64,000 bases of DNA from assembly GCA_017463105.1 (NCBI GenBank), contig JAFTPU010000014.1:62001-126000 (forward strand). The letters run 5' to 3'. The stretch is from Clostridia bacterium. Lineage in GTDB: Bacteria; Bacillota; Clostridia; Christensenellales; Borkfalkiaceae. Position numbers and translations under genes: made by a program. The number at the start of each line of letters is the position of its first letter. Positions within the stretch are counted from its first letter, which is position 1. Under the pieces are notes generated by a model. That model did no database searches, was not told the origin of the DNA, and saw only the letters and a list, made by a program, of their open reading frames with translations. Below, one piece after another: positions 8,754 through 17,650 of this stretch.

Positions 8754-9389
8754 TTACTTCTTGTTGTTTTTCGCAAAATCGCAAAGCTCGTAAAGCGTGC
8801 AATTTTCACAATCGGGTCTTTGCGAATGGCAAACTTTTCTTCCGTGCCAGATCAACCAATGGTGCGCCTTCGACCAATCGGATTTCGGGATCGCTTTCTG
8901 CAAGCCCGCTTCCACCTCGAGCGGCGTTTTGCCTTTGGCAAGTCCCAAACGGTTGCTCACGCGGAATACGTGCGTATCGACCGCGATCGCGTCGCCGCCG
9001 AACGCCACCGAATACACGACGTTCGCCGTCTTTTTCCCCACGCCCGCAAGCGACATCAGCGAGTCGATGGTGTCGGGCACCTCGCCGCCGAACTTATCGA
9101 GGATATCGCGCGAAGCGGAGAGGATATGCTCGGCTTTCATACGGTAAAATCCGCAGGAAAAAATATATTTTTCCAATTCCTTTTGCGTGAGCGCGATCAT
9201 TTTTTCGGGGGTATTGTAATTTTCGAACAGCACCGCCGTCACCTTGTTCACACGCTCGTCCGTACACTGCGCGGAAAGAATTACGGCGACGAGGAGCTCG
9301 TACGCCGTTTTATAGTGCAAAGCGGGCTTTGCGTCGGGATATAAATTTTCAAGGCGGGCAAGCGCCTCTTTTTTTGCGTTCGTTTTCAT
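8754..9389 (-). CDS. nth: Endonuclease III (DNA glycosylase / AP lyase)
   Basis: Removes oxidised pyrimidines from DNA. The 211-residue protein has a helix-hairpin-helix motif LAGVGKKTANVV with the catalytic Lys, the catalytic Asp in VDTHVFRVSNRLG, and a C-terminal [4Fe-4S] cluster of spacing C-x6-C-x2-C-x5-C (about residues 187-203). The start is the ATG at 9389: no later Met fits the family N-terminus. That ATG lies only six bases after a TATACT box, so the mRNA is probably leaderless. Confidence 0.96.
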   Translation of the reverse strand: MKTNAKKEALARLENLYPDAKPALHYKTAYELLVAVILSAQCTDERVNKVTAVLFENYNTPEKMIALTQKELEKYIFSCGFYRMKAEHILSASRDILDKFGGEVPDTIDSLMSLAGVGKKTANVVYSVAFGGDAIAVDTHVFRVSNRLGLAKGKTPLEVEAGLQKAIPKSDWSKAHHWLIWHGRKVCHSQRPDCENCTLYELCDFAKNNKK

Positions 9390-9395
9390 ACGGAA

Positions 9396-9424
9396 AGTAT
9401 AACATATTTACGCAAAATTTGCAA
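9396..9424 (-). promoter_or_regulatory. Promoter of nth (leaderless start predicted)
   Basis: Minus-strand TTGCAA (9419-9424), 17 bases, TATACT (9396-9401). The expected transcription start coincides with the nth ATG, and no Shine-Dalgarno sequence precedes it. Confidence 0.65.
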
Positions 9425-9440
9425 GAATTTCAACGCAATT

Positions 9441-9698
9441 TTATCCGTACGGCGAAACGGACATTCTTCCGTTGATAAATTCCAGCTTGTAAAATCCTTT
9501 AAAGGTCGAATAGCGACCCGTTTTCAAGATCGCCTGCGCCCGTATGAAAAAACGTGCGTCGAAGCGCACGCACAGTCCGCAACCGATCTTTGCTTCTTTG
9601 GGCGTGGGAACGGTCGTCGCCGCAACGCCGTAACCGTTTAATCGTTCCGCGTAGTCGAGGCTATGCGCCCGCGAGCGGAACACTGCCAATATCATCAT
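9441..9698 (-). CDS. DUF3343 protein (putative Se/S carrier-like)
   Basis: An 85-residue protein whose layout (N-terminal beta-strand, Pro-Thr-Pro segment, then a GCGLCVRF motif with two cysteines near residues 40-43) fits the DUF3343 family, often annotated as a putative selenium/sulfur carrier. It is transcribed divergently from a cysteine-desulfurase-like gene 66 bases away, which supports a joint role in sulfur or selenium transfer. AAAGGAG lies upstream of the tandem ATGATG start. The role is inferred from family and neighbour only. Confidence 0.8.
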   Translation of the reverse strand: MMILAVFRSRAHSLDYAERLNGYGVAATTVPTPKEAKIGCGLCVRFDARFFIRAQAILKTGRYSTFKGFYKLEFINGRMSVSPYG

Positions 9699-9764
9699 GC
9701 GTCATATACTCCTTTTTTTCGGAATACTATATTTTATGAATTACCCGAAAAGAGAGGTGCATTT

Positions 9765-10889
9765 ATGATCTATTTCGACAACGCCGCCACGGGCGGCAGA
9801 AAACCCGACGCCGTGATAAACGCCGTTTCCTCCGCCGTAAAAGTATGCGCGAACCCCGGACGGAGCGGGCACAAGCTTTCCCTTGCCTGCGCCGTGGTCG
9901 TACAAAATTGCCGTAACGCCCTGAATAATTTTTTCGACGGCTACGGCTTCGATCGCGTCGTTTTCACGAAAAACTGCACGGAAGCGTTGAATATTGCGCT
10001 TTTCGGCGTTTTGAAAAAGGGCGATCACGTGATCGCGAGCTGTATGGAGCACAACTCCGTCCTGCGCCCCTTGGAAAGTTTGAAAAAAGCGGGCGTGATC
10101 TCTTACGACGTCTGCCCGCTAAACGAAAACGGAAATATTTCTCCCGAGGATATCCGCGCTTTACTTCGCCCCGAAACGCGGCTCGTCGCCGTCACTTCCG
10201 CTTCCAACGTAACGGGAGCGGTCCCGCCGCTCGATAAAATACGCGCCGTGCTTCCCGAACGAGTATTGTTCTTATGCGACGGCGCACAGGGCGGCGGACA
10301 TATTCCTATTCGCATGCGGGAAACGGGGATCGACCTCCTCACGCTGGCGGGGCACAAGGGCATGATGGGAATACAGGGCAGCGGAGCGTTGCTCTTTTCC
10401 GAACGTATCGACCCCACGCCGATTACGTACGGGGGCACGGGTTCGATGAGCTTATCTCTCGACATGCCCGATTTTTACCCCGACGCTTTGGAGGCGGGCA
10501 CGCTCTCTTTCCCCGCCGTCGTCTCCCTTCTCGAAGGCACGGGATACGTCTCCGCCCGACTTCCCGAGATCGCCGAAACGCTGACCGATCTGACGAAATA
10601 TTTTTTCGACGGTTTGAAAAAACTGACTATGTATACGGCGTACGCCGCGCCGAACCCTTGCGGGATCGTTGCGTTCAGACACGCGTTTTTACAATCGGAA
10701 CAGCTTGCAAGCGTCTTATCGAACCGATACGATATCGCCGTTCGCGGCGGCTTGCATTGCGCGCCGCTCATGCACGAAGCCCTCGGCACGCTCGACGGCG
10801 GGTTGGTGCGGGCGTCCTTTTCGCATTTCAATTCCGTGAGTGAAGTAGACGAGCTGCTCGACGCGCTCGCCGACGCGGAAAAGCGTTGA
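9765..10889 (+). CDS. Cysteine desulfurase family aminotransferase class V protein
   Basis: A 374-residue PLP enzyme of the NifS/SufS fold, expected to mobilise sulfur (or selenium) from cysteine (or selenocysteine). The PLP lysine lies in LAGHKGMMG (about residue 198), CMEHNSVLRP carries the PLP-stacking His, and the catalytic-loop Cys is in GGLHCAPLMHE near residue 330. I chose the ATG at 9765 because GAGAGGTG precedes it and the family starts with MIYFDNAAT. It converges on a small minus-strand gene whose stop abuts its own. Scaffold genes are absent nearby, so the acceptor is unknown; the divergent DUF3343 protein is a candidate. Confidence 0.9.
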   Translation: MIYFDNAATGGRKPDAVINAVSSAVKVCANPGRSGHKLSLACAVVVQNCRNALNNFFDGYGFDRVVFTKNCTEALNIALFGVLKKGDHVIASCMEHNSVLRPLESLKKAGVISYDVCPLNENGNISPEDIRALLRPETRLVAVTSASNVTGAVPPLDKIRAVLPERVLFLCDGAQGGGHIPIRMRETGIDLLTLAGHKGMMGIQGSGALLFSERIDPTPITYGGTGSMSLSLDMPDFYPDALEAGTLSFPAVVSLLEGTGYVSARLPEIAETLTDLTKYFFDGLKKLTMYTAYAAPNPCGIVAFRHAFLQSEQLASVLSNRYDIAVRGGLHCAPLMHEALGTLDGGLVRASFSHFNSVSEVDELLDALADAEKR

Positions 10890-11153
10890 TCAGATCTCTT
10901 TGAGTTTATCGACGATTCCGCGTAGTTTGCGGCGTTGGGAATTGTCGAGCATAGGCGAAAACGCAAGATAAAAATTTTCGATCTCCTCGTTGGAGAGCGT
11001 GCCCGCGCGCTTGCTTTTTTCCGCTTCGGCGAGAATTTTACGCATCATATCGGCGTTGCTTTTGCCGTTGTACGCCGCGGCGATCTTTTTCGTGAGTTCC
11101 TCCGCCGAAGCCGTTTCCTCCGTTTCGGGCGTGTAGTCCTTAAAGCTTTTCAT
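10890..11153 (-). CDS. Unknown small protein, 87 aa
   Basis: Not recognised. Soluble, helical, Lys/Glu/Ala-rich, with the segments SNADMMRKILAEAEK and LSNEEIENFYLAFSPML suggesting a small helical domain. GGAGGTG precedes the ATG. It is divergent from the 112-residue gene at 11254 and its stop abuts that of the desulfurase gene. A weak promoter (TTGACC near 11221) may serve it. The divergent pairing suggests the two unknown genes belong together. Confidence 0.7.
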   Translation of the reverse strand: MKSFKDYTPETEETASAEELTKKIAAAYNGKSNADMMRKILAEAEKSKRAGTLSNEEIENFYLAFSPMLDNSQRRKLRGIVDKLKEI

Positions 11154-11253
11154 GAGCCACCTCCGCTGTGGGCTATATCACGCGACATAGCCTATAATTA
11201 GTATATTGTATTCGATCGGTCAATTTTTCGTGTCTTACGGCATATAATGCAGT

Positions 11254-11592
11254 ATGGAAATTTTAATGCTCGTACTGTTATACTACCTTTCGCAAAACGC
11301 CGACTTCAAGGAAAGCGTGAAGCCGCTGATGGAAAAGCTGAAGGATTCCGAGCAAATGCTCTGTTTTCTGAACGACCTTTCGAAATTCACGCAGACCTTC
11401 AGTACCTTCGCCGCCGCGCAAAACGGAGAAAAAAAAGGTCCGCCGCCCCCGCCGAAAAAGGAGGGCGAACCTTGCGAAAAAAAGGAGGACAAGAAAGAAA
11501 AGGAGAACGAAAAAAAACCGCAATCCCCCACTGCGGGCATTGCGGACGAATTTATCCAACAGATTCTCGACAGCTATTTAAAAAAACGGTGA
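11254..11592 (+). CDS. Unknown protein, 112 aa, with proline and lysine/glutamate linker
   Basis: Not recognised. The N-terminus (residues 1-55) is mildly hydrophobic and helical; residues 56-92 form a low-complexity linker with five consecutive prolines and a Lys/Glu run; a short helical tail ADEFIQQILDSYLKKR closes it. This layout is typical of a small scaffold or regulatory protein rather than an enzyme. No ribosome site is visible, and the ATG lies five bases after a TATAAT (11242-11247), so it may be leaderless. A palindromic terminator overlaps its stop. Confidence 0.7.
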   Translation: MEILMLVLLYYLSQNADFKESVKPLMEKLKDSEQMLCFLNDLSKFTQTFSTFAAAQNGEKKGPPPPPKKEGEPCEKKEDKKEKENEKKPQSPTAGIADEFIQQILDSYLKKR

Positions 11593-11608
11593 ACGTTCAC
11601 CGTTTTTT
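11581..11608. terminator. Bidirectional terminator between convergent genes
   Basis: A perfect 28-base palindrome with A6 at one end and T6 at the other. It contains the stop codon of the 112-residue gene and lies just after the end of the SDR gene on the other strand. Confidence 0.88.
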
Positions 11609-11614
11609 CTTCGT

Positions 11615-12313
11615 TTAAACGACGGAAAAACCGCCGTTGACGGGAAGATCGATCCCCGTCACATAATCGTTTTCTTCCAAATACAACACGGCTTTGGCGA
11701 TATCCTCGCCCACTCCGAGCCTGCCCATGGGTATCTCCTCCACGAGCGCAGCCGTTTCCGTTTCGGAAAAATGCGCGTTCATCGGGGTATCGATCACTCC
11801 CGGAGAAACGGAATTTACTCGGATCCCCGACCACCCGAGTTCCTTGGCAAGCGCCTTGGTAAACCCCAAAAGCGCCGCTTTGGAGGCGGAATACACGCTT
11901 TCGCAGCTCCCGCCGACCTCGCCCCAAACGGAGGAGATATTGACGATCAGTCCGCTCTTTTGCGGTATCATGCGTTTCGAAGCCTCCCGCGCGCAAAGGA
12001 ACGCGCCGCCCATATTTACGGCGAATACGTTTTGAAACTCGCCGTACGAAACGTCCTGTATCTGTTTGATGAGCGAAACGCCCGCGTTGTTGACGAGCAC
12101 GTCCACTCTGTCCAGCCGTTCGAACAGCGAAACGATTTCCGTCTCCGAACGCACGTCCGCACGATAAACCTCGAGCCCCTTTGCTTTCGCGAGGCTTGCG
12201 CCGTCCTCGTCTTTGGAATAGGTCGCTGCGACCCTATACCCTTTTTTCAGAAACGCTTCGGCGATCGCAAGACCTATCCCGCGCACGCCGCCCGTCACCA
12301 AAACCGTTTTCAT
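11615..12313 (-). CDS. SDR family oxidoreductase (FabG-like)
   Basis: A 232-residue Rossmann-fold NAD(P)-dependent dehydrogenase. The cofactor motif TGGVRGIG is at residues 7-14, NNAG near residue 78, and the catalytic Ser-Tyr-Lys set in NISSVWGE and YSASKAAL. It is the last gene of the mcsA-to-aro operon, 21 bases after aroK. 3-oxoacyl-ACP reductase is a possible function, but there is no fatty-acid gene nearby, so the substrate is open. Confidence 0.88.
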   Translation of the reverse strand: MKTVLVTGGVRGIGLAIAEAFLKKGYRVAATYSKDEDGASLAKAKGLEVYRADVRSETEIVSLFERLDRVDVLVNNAGVSLIKQIQDVSYGEFQNVFAVNMGGAFLCAREASKRMIPQKSGLIVNISSVWGEVGGSCESVYSASKAALLGFTKALAKELGWSGIRVNSVSPGVIDTPMNAHFSETETAALVEEIPMGRLGVGEDIAKAVLYLEENDYVTGIDLPVNGGFSVV

Positions 12314-12334
12314 TGCGTACCTGCCCCGTTCGTT

Positions 12335-12844
12335 TTATTTTTCATCCGTTATCATAACGATCTCTTTCGCGATCTCCTCGGGCGTTTTGTTATCGACGTC
12401 CACTATGTAATCGGCAACGTGTTCGTACACGGGGGTACGTTCTTTCATAAGCCTTGCCAGACGGTCGCCGATGTTCTCCGTAGAAGATTGCAACAAGGGG
12501 CGGGTACCGTCCACGATCAGACGCTTGGACAGCGTTTCGAAGCTTGCGCGAAGAAAAACGATCTTGCCGTTTTCTTTGAGCAATACGTTGTTTTCGCTTT
12601 TCAGCACAAGCCCGCCGCCCGTGGAGATGATCAGGTTATCCATTTTGGAAAGCTCCTTGATCACTTCCGTTTCCAGCTTGCGGAAATGCGCCTCGCCGTA
12701 GTATTCGAAAATATCGGAAATTTTGCCGTGTTTATCGACGATCACGCCGTCGGTATCGTACCATCTGCGACCCGTAAGCTCGGCGATCTTGATACCGATC
12801 GTCGTCTTTCCCGCGCCCATCATACCGCATAAAACGAGATTCAT
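12335..12844 (-). CDS. aroK: Shikimate kinase
   Basis: Phosphorylates shikimate at the 3-hydroxyl in chorismate synthesis. The 169-residue protein has a P-loop GMMGAGKTT at residues 7-15, the shikimate-binding DTD at 30-32, the GGG motif in STGGGLV and the lid segment with GTRPLL. It is part of the contiguous aroC-B-A-E-Q-K block. Confidence 0.95.
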   Translation of the reverse strand: MNLVLCGMMGAGKTTIGIKIAELTGRRWYDTDGVIVDKHGKISDIFEYYGEAHFRKLETEVIKELSKMDNLIISTGGGLVLKSENNVLLKENGKIVFLRASFETLSKRLIVDGTRPLLQSSTENIGDRLARLMKERTPVYEHVADYIVDVDNKTPEEIAKEIVMITDEK

Positions 12845-12859
12845 AACGTCCTCCTTGTT

Positions 12860-13291
12860 TTAGGGGTTTTTCAAACCCTCGATCGCCGCGATATAGCTGC
12901 CCAAGCCGAAACCGCAGACCACGCCCCTGCATACCTGAGAAAGCACGCTCTTGTGGCGGAATTCCTCGCGTGCGTGCACGTTGGAAATGTGCACCTCCGC
13001 CACGGGGATATCGATCGACGCGATCGCGTCGCGAAGCGCGTAGCTGTAATGGGTGAACGCGCCCGCGTTTAAAATTATCCCGTCGCAGGTCTTGTTCAAA
13101 AACGCCTCGTGGAGCTTATTCACGAGTTCGCCTTCGATATTGCTCTGATAAAAGCAAACCTCGTCGCCGTTCTTTTTGCAATACGCCGCGATCTTTTCGT
13201 TTATTTCCTCCAGCGTAGCCGTGCCGTAAACGCCTTTCTCGCGTTTCCCCGTGAGGTTGAGATTCACTCCGTTGATCACCAAAAATTTCAT
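12860..13291 (-). CDS. aroQ: Type II 3-dehydroquinate dehydratase
   Basis: Converts 3-dehydroquinate to 3-dehydroshikimate. The 143-residue length and the N-terminal NGVNLNLTGKRE motif with Arg17 and the catalytic Tyr22 identify the small dodecameric type II enzyme. NAGAFTHYSYALRDA and VHISNVHAREEFR supply the catalytic and binding His residues. It lies between aroK and aroE in one operon. Confidence 0.96.
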   Translation of the reverse strand: MKFLVINGVNLNLTGKREKGVYGTATLEEINEKIAAYCKKNGDEVCFYQSNIEGELVNKLHEAFLNKTCDGIILNAGAFTHYSYALRDAIASIDIPVAEVHISNVHAREEFRHKSVLSQVCRGVVCGFGLGSYIAAIEGLKNP

Positions 13292-13316
13292 AACCGTCCG
13301 TCCTCCGTCCGTTTTT

Positions 13317-14126
13317 TTATTTCGTTACCGAAAGATATTTTTTATAAAGCGCTTCCGCTTCCGCCGCCTTCGCCGTGCGTTCCGTATATAAGCAATCGGC
13401 GTAATACGCTTGATAGAAAAGCATCGCCGCACCGTTAAGCGTCTTTAACCCCGCCCGTTCGGCAAGCTCCAAAAACGTCGATTTTTCGGGAACGTAAATA
13501 AGATCGATCGCCGCTTCCGCGCCCGCGAACGCCTTTTCCCGCACGGGGGAGATCCCCTCCGTATCGTGCATGCCCACGCCCGTGCAATTGAGGAGAATAT
13601 CGTAGCCGCCCGCCTCGGGGTCGCTTGCCGCCGTTATGCCGAGCTGTCCGCATACTTCGGCGAGCTCCTCTTTGTTCCGTCTGTACATCGATATGGTCGC
13701 GCCCGCGTTTTTGAGCGCCACTGCCGAGCTTCTGCCCGCGCCGCCCGCGCCGAGCACGAGCACCTTTTTGCCCGCGACCTTTATCCCCGCCGTCTCCAAC
13801 ATCAAAAGAAACCCCACGCCGTCGGTGTTATAGCCGCGCGCCGTCGCCGTAACGACCGTATTCACCGCGCCGCAGGAAAGCGCGTCGCCCTCGATCCCGT
13901 CGAGATATTCGAACACGTCTCTCTTGTACGGAATCGTCACGTTAAACCCGTCGAAATCGCCCGTTAAACGGCGCATGGCGCTATCGAACTGCGCGGGCGA
14001 AACGGAAAAGCGTTCGTATTCGCACGCGATCCCCCACTCGCCGAGAATAAATTTGTGTATCTGCTCGCTCGTGGACTTGGAAACGTCCTTGCCGATCAGT
14101 CCAAGCCGTATCGTTTTACCGTTCAT
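13317..14126 (-). CDS. aroE: Shikimate dehydrogenase
   Basis: NADPH-dependent reduction of 3-dehydroshikimate to shikimate. The 269-residue protein has the substrate-binding Ser/Thr cluster in GKDVSKSTSEQIH, the catalytic Lys in NVTIPYKRDV, the Asp in NTDGVGFL and the nucleotide motif GAGGAGRSS. The first motif is a little divergent (Glu where Pro is usual). Operon position between aroA and aroQ supports the assignment. Confidence 0.94.
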   Translation of the reverse strand: MNGKTIRLGLIGKDVSKSTSEQIHKFILGEWGIACEYERFSVSPAQFDSAMRRLTGDFDGFNVTIPYKRDVFEYLDGIEGDALSCGAVNTVVTATARGYNTDGVGFLLMLETAGIKVAGKKVLVLGAGGAGRSSAVALKNAGATISMYRRNKEELAEVCGQLGITAASDPEAGGYDILLNCTGVGMHDTEGISPVREKAFAGAEAAIDLIYVPEKSTFLELAERAGLKTLNGAAMLFYQAYYADCLYTERTAKAAEAEALYKKYLSVTK

Positions 14127-14146
14127 CTCGTACCTGCCCCTGCCGT

Positions 14147-15403
14147 TTAAGATTTTTTCACGCCCAACTTATCGAAGAAATCGGGAAAGGAAATGGCGCA
14201 ACATTCGGGACGGGAGATATTGCCGCCCTTTTCGGAGGCGATAAGACCAACCGCCGCCGTCATCGCGATACGGTGGTCGAGATAGCTTTCGACGTCTCCG
14301 CCCGCAAGCTTTTTCTTACCGCGAATGATAAACCCGTCGGGGAGCTCCTCGCAATCGCCGCCGATATTGCGGATAAGCTCCGCCGTCGTTTTGATACGGT
14401 CGCTCTCCTTCACCCGCAATTCCTTTGCGCCCGTGATACGGCTTTCGCCCTCCGCGAACGCGCACATCAGCGCGATAAGGGGAATTTCGTCCACCAACGA
14501 CGGCACGTCCTCCTCCGTCAGCGTGATCGCATGCATGCACGTCTTTTCGACGAGGATATCCGCCGTTTCTTCTCCGCCCGAAACCTGTTTATTCAGCAAG
14601 GAATATTTTACGCCCAGCCGATCGAACGCCGTTAAAATGCCCGTACGCGTGGGATTGACTCCCACGTTTTTGCAAAGCGTTTTCCCTTTCAACGCACCGA
14701 GTGCCATAAAATACGCCGCCGAAGAAATATCGGAAGGCACGCGCACGTCCACGCTTTTGAGCGTACTCTTTTTAACGCGAACGGTATTGCCGTCCACCGC
14801 GATATCCGCACCCATCGCCGCAAGCATACGTTCGGTATGGTCGCGCGATTTCACGGGCTCGGTGACGAGCGTTTCCCCGTCGGCGGAAAGTCCCGCCAAG
14901 ATCACCGCGCTTTTCACCTGCGCGGAGGCGATCTTCAAATTCACTTCCGCCCCCTGTAAGCGGTTGGGAAAAACGTACACGGGCGCGTGTCCGTCCGTCG
15001 TCTTCACGTTCGCATTCAAAAGCGCGAGAGGGTCTGCGACCCGTCTCATCGGTCTCGACGAAAGCGATTCGTCGCCGTAGAGCTTCGCTTCGATACCTTT
15101 GCCCGCGACAAACCCCGTCAAAAGGCGTATGGTCGTACCCGAATTGCCGCAATCAAGTTCCACGCCCGAGCGGAAACGGGGCACGCCCTGCACGCGGAGG
15201 GTCGTTCCGTCGATATCGACCTTTGCGCCGAGCGCCCGCATACAGCGACAGGTCGAAACGCAATCCTCGCCCATGAGCGCGTTCGTAACCACCGACTCTC
15301 CCTCCGCGCCCGCGTTCAGCATTACCGCGCGGTGCGTGACCGATTTGTCGCCGGGAAGCTCAAATTCTCCTTCAAAACGTTCCCTTGCCTCTATTTTTTG
15401 CAT
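14147..15403 (-). CDS. aroA: EPSP synthase (3-phosphoshikimate 1-carboxyvinyltransferase)
   Basis: Joins phosphoenolpyruvate to shikimate-3-phosphate. The 418-residue, two-domain protein shows PGDKSVTHRA near residue 17, GNSGTTIRL near 86 and the SLSSRPM substrate loop near 115. Length and motifs are standard. Confidence 0.96.
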   Translation of the reverse strand: MQKIEARERFEGEFELPGDKSVTHRAVMLNAGAEGESVVTNALMGEDCVSTCRCMRALGAKVDIDGTTLRVQGVPRFRSGVELDCGNSGTTIRLLTGFVAGKGIEAKLYGDESLSSRPMRRVADPLALLNANVKTTDGHAPVYVFPNRLQGAEVNLKIASAQVKSAVILAGLSADGETLVTEPVKSRDHTERMLAAMGADIAVDGNTVRVKKSTLKSVDVRVPSDISSAAYFMALGALKGKTLCKNVGVNPTRTGILTAFDRLGVKYSLLNKQVSGGEETADILVEKTCMHAITLTEEDVPSLVDEIPLIALMCAFAEGESRITGAKELRVKESDRIKTTAELIRNIGGDCEELPDGFIIRGKKKLAGGDVESYLDHRIAMTAAVGLIASEKGGNISRPECCAISFPDFFDKLGVKKS

Positions 15404-15421
15404 ACTCTTTCCTCCGTTCCG

Positions 15422-16483
15422 TTACAGCCCCTCGCTCGCTTTCACGATCGCCGTTACGTATTCGTCGAACGGCAAAGCAAACGACGTCCATTCGTTCTTC
15501 GCTTTCGCAACCGCCGTTTTGATCTTGCCGTCGTCGGTGTTTTTCTTGTCCGACTTCGCCTTGTCCAAACAATCTGCAAGCTTTGAAAAATCAAACGGAC
15601 TTGCGGGCGCCTCCAAAAGCGCCCTCTTCAATATTCGCAGAAGCCGTTCGCCGTAGTCTCTTTCGCAAATCCCCGCCCCGATCGCCGCTTTCGTTTCCAG
15701 CCACGTGCCGTAAAGCACGCATTCGCCGTGGGAAAGTCCGCTCGAAAGCTCGATCGCATGTCCCGTCGTATGCCCGACGTTGAGCGATTTTCTTTCCCCC
15801 GTCTCCTTTTCGTCCGCTTCCACGACGCGCGCTTTATGCCGCACGCAAGCTTCGATCAGCGTCATGAGGAATCTAAGATCGGTCAGCGCGCCGTCGCGAG
15901 TTTCGAGAATGTCGAATATTTCCCCGCTGAGCGCCGCGTATTTGACGATCTCACCCAAGCCGCACTTGATCTCGCGCGCGGGCAAGGTCTTTAAAAACAT
16001 GGGTGCAATCAAAACCTCGCGGGGCTGATAAAACGCGCCCACGACGTTTTTTACGCCGCCGAGATCGACCGCCGTCTTTCCGCCCACACTGCTGTCCACT
16101 TGCGCAAGCAGAGTCGTGGGGATCTGCACGCAGGAGATCCCGCGCATGTACAACGCCGCCGCCAAGCCGCCGATATCGCCGACCACGCCGCCGCCTACGG
16201 CAAACAGCCGCGAGGTGCGGTGCAAGCCCGCCTTCGTGATCGCGCTCAGTATCTCGTAAAGGGACTGAAAATTTTTATATTCTTCCCCTGCGGGGAGAAC
16301 GAAAATTTCCGTATCCGCAAAATACTTACCGAAAAACTCGGGGTACAACGCATAAACGTTGGAATCGGTCAACACAAAATTTTTCTGTCCCGCCGTTAAC
16401 GCGGGCAGACGGCGCTCGAGCACCTCGTCGCCGATATAGATCATTCCCGTCATCGTGGGAGTGTTTAAAGAAATTTCACGCAT
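15422..16483 (-). CDS. aroB: 3-dehydroquinate synthase
   Basis: Forms the carbocyclic ring from DAHP with NAD and a divalent metal. The 353-residue protein has GGGVVGDIGGLAAALYMRG near residue 97, the metal-site segment LGEIVKYA and the His pair in NVGHTTGHAIE. It starts 6 bases after the aroC stop. The preceding pathway enzyme, DAHP synthase, is not in the window. Confidence 0.96.
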   Translation of the reverse strand: MREISLNTPTMTGMIYIGDEVLERRLPALTAGQKNFVLTDSNVYALYPEFFGKYFADTEIFVLPAGEEYKNFQSLYEILSAITKAGLHRTSRLFAVGGGVVGDIGGLAAALYMRGISCVQIPTTLLAQVDSSVGGKTAVDLGGVKNVVGAFYQPREVLIAPMFLKTLPAREIKCGLGEIVKYAALSGEIFDILETRDGALTDLRFLMTLIEACVRHKARVVEADEKETGERKSLNVGHTTGHAIELSSGLSHGECVLYGTWLETKAAIGAGICERDYGERLLRILKRALLEAPASPFDFSKLADCLDKAKSDKKNTDDGKIKTAVAKAKNEWTSFALPFDEYVTAIVKASEGL

Positions 16484-16489
16484 AGTCGT

Positions 16490-17629
16490 TCAAGGTAAGC
16501 GGCTATACCGCTCCGTAACCTCCCGCATCGTGTCGCCGCCGAGCCGCTCGGAAACGACGTCGGCAAGCACCTGTGCCACCACCGCTTCCGCGATGATCTC
16601 CAGCGCGAAGATCGCGCACACGTCGCTACGCTCGGAAGCCGCCGTCGCCCGTTCTTTCGTGAGATAATCGACGGTGTTCAAGCCCTTCATCAAGGTGGGG
16701 ATCGGCTTCATCGCCGCGCGGAGCACGATCTCCCCGCCGTTCGACATACCGCCCTCGATACCGCCCGAACGGTTGGTTTCCCGATAGAAGCCCCGCTCCT
16801 CGCTGTACGAAATTTCGTCGTGGATATCCTTGCCGCTCGTTTTGCCGACTGCAAAGCCCGCGCCCACCTCGACGCCCTTGATCGCCTGAATACTCATCAG
16901 CCCCTGCGCCAATCTCGCGTCGAGCTTTTCCGCATACGTCATCATACTGCCGAAGCCGCTCTTCAAGCCCTTTACGCGTATCTCCACGATACCGCCCGCC
17001 GTGTCGCCCTCTTTCTTCGCGCGGGCGATACGTTCCTCGGCAAGCTTTTCCGCCTCGTCGTCGAGCATGCCCACGCCCGTGGTTTTCGCTTTTTTAAGCT
17101 CCCCGAACGTATACTCGCCCGTATCCTTTACGCCGCAGACCTCTTTTACGTATCCGCCGATCTCGATACCGAGCGTGGAAAGGTATTGCTTATACACGCC
17201 GCCCGCGGCAACGCGGATCGCCGTTTCGCGAGCGGAAGCGCGCTCTAAAATATTGCGCGCGTCCTCCTGTTCGAATTTGATCACACCCGTAAGATCGGCG
17301 TGTCCGGGACGTACTTTCGTCAGGCGTTTTTTCAGCATGACCGCTTCGTCGCAAGCCCCGTCCGACATACAGCTCGACCAATTTTCGAAATCCTTATTGA
17401 AAATGCAAAGCGTGACGGGACTACCCAGCGTTTCGCCGTTTCTTACTCCCGTCAATATCTCCGCGCGATCGCGCTCGATCTTCTGCCGTGCGCCGCGCCC
17501 GAAACCGCTTTGGCGCAGGGCGAGGTCCTCGCCTATCTTCTCCAAATCGATCTTCAAATGCGCGGGCAAGCCCTCTATGATCGCCACAAGCGCTTTGCCG
17601 TGCGATTCTCCCGCCGTCGTCAATCTCAT
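16490..17629 (-). CDS. aroC: Chorismate synthase
   Basis: FMN-dependent final step of the shikimate pathway. The 379-residue protein begins MRLTTAGESHGKALV, the family signature with its catalytic His, and carries the second signature RASARETAIRVA (about residue 131) and the GMSNGG segment. It lies 21 bases after clpC and leads the aro genes in what looks like one transcript. Confidence 0.96.
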   Translation of the reverse strand: MRLTTAGESHGKALVAIIEGLPAHLKIDLEKIGEDLALRQSGFGRGARQKIERDRAEILTGVRNGETLGSPVTLCIFNKDFENWSSCMSDGACDEAVMLKKRLTKVRPGHADLTGVIKFEQEDARNILERASARETAIRVAAGGVYKQYLSTLGIEIGGYVKEVCGVKDTGEYTFGELKKAKTTGVGMLDDEAEKLAEERIARAKKEGDTAGGIVEIRVKGLKSGFGSMMTYAEKLDARLAQGLMSIQAIKGVEVGAGFAVGKTSGKDIHDEISYSEERGFYRETNRSGGIEGGMSNGGEIVLRAAMKPIPTLMKGLNTVDYLTKERATAASERSDVCAIFALEIIAEAVVAQVLADVVSERLGGDTMREVTERYSRLP

Positions 17630-17650
17630 AACCGTCTCCTTTTTTTGCCG

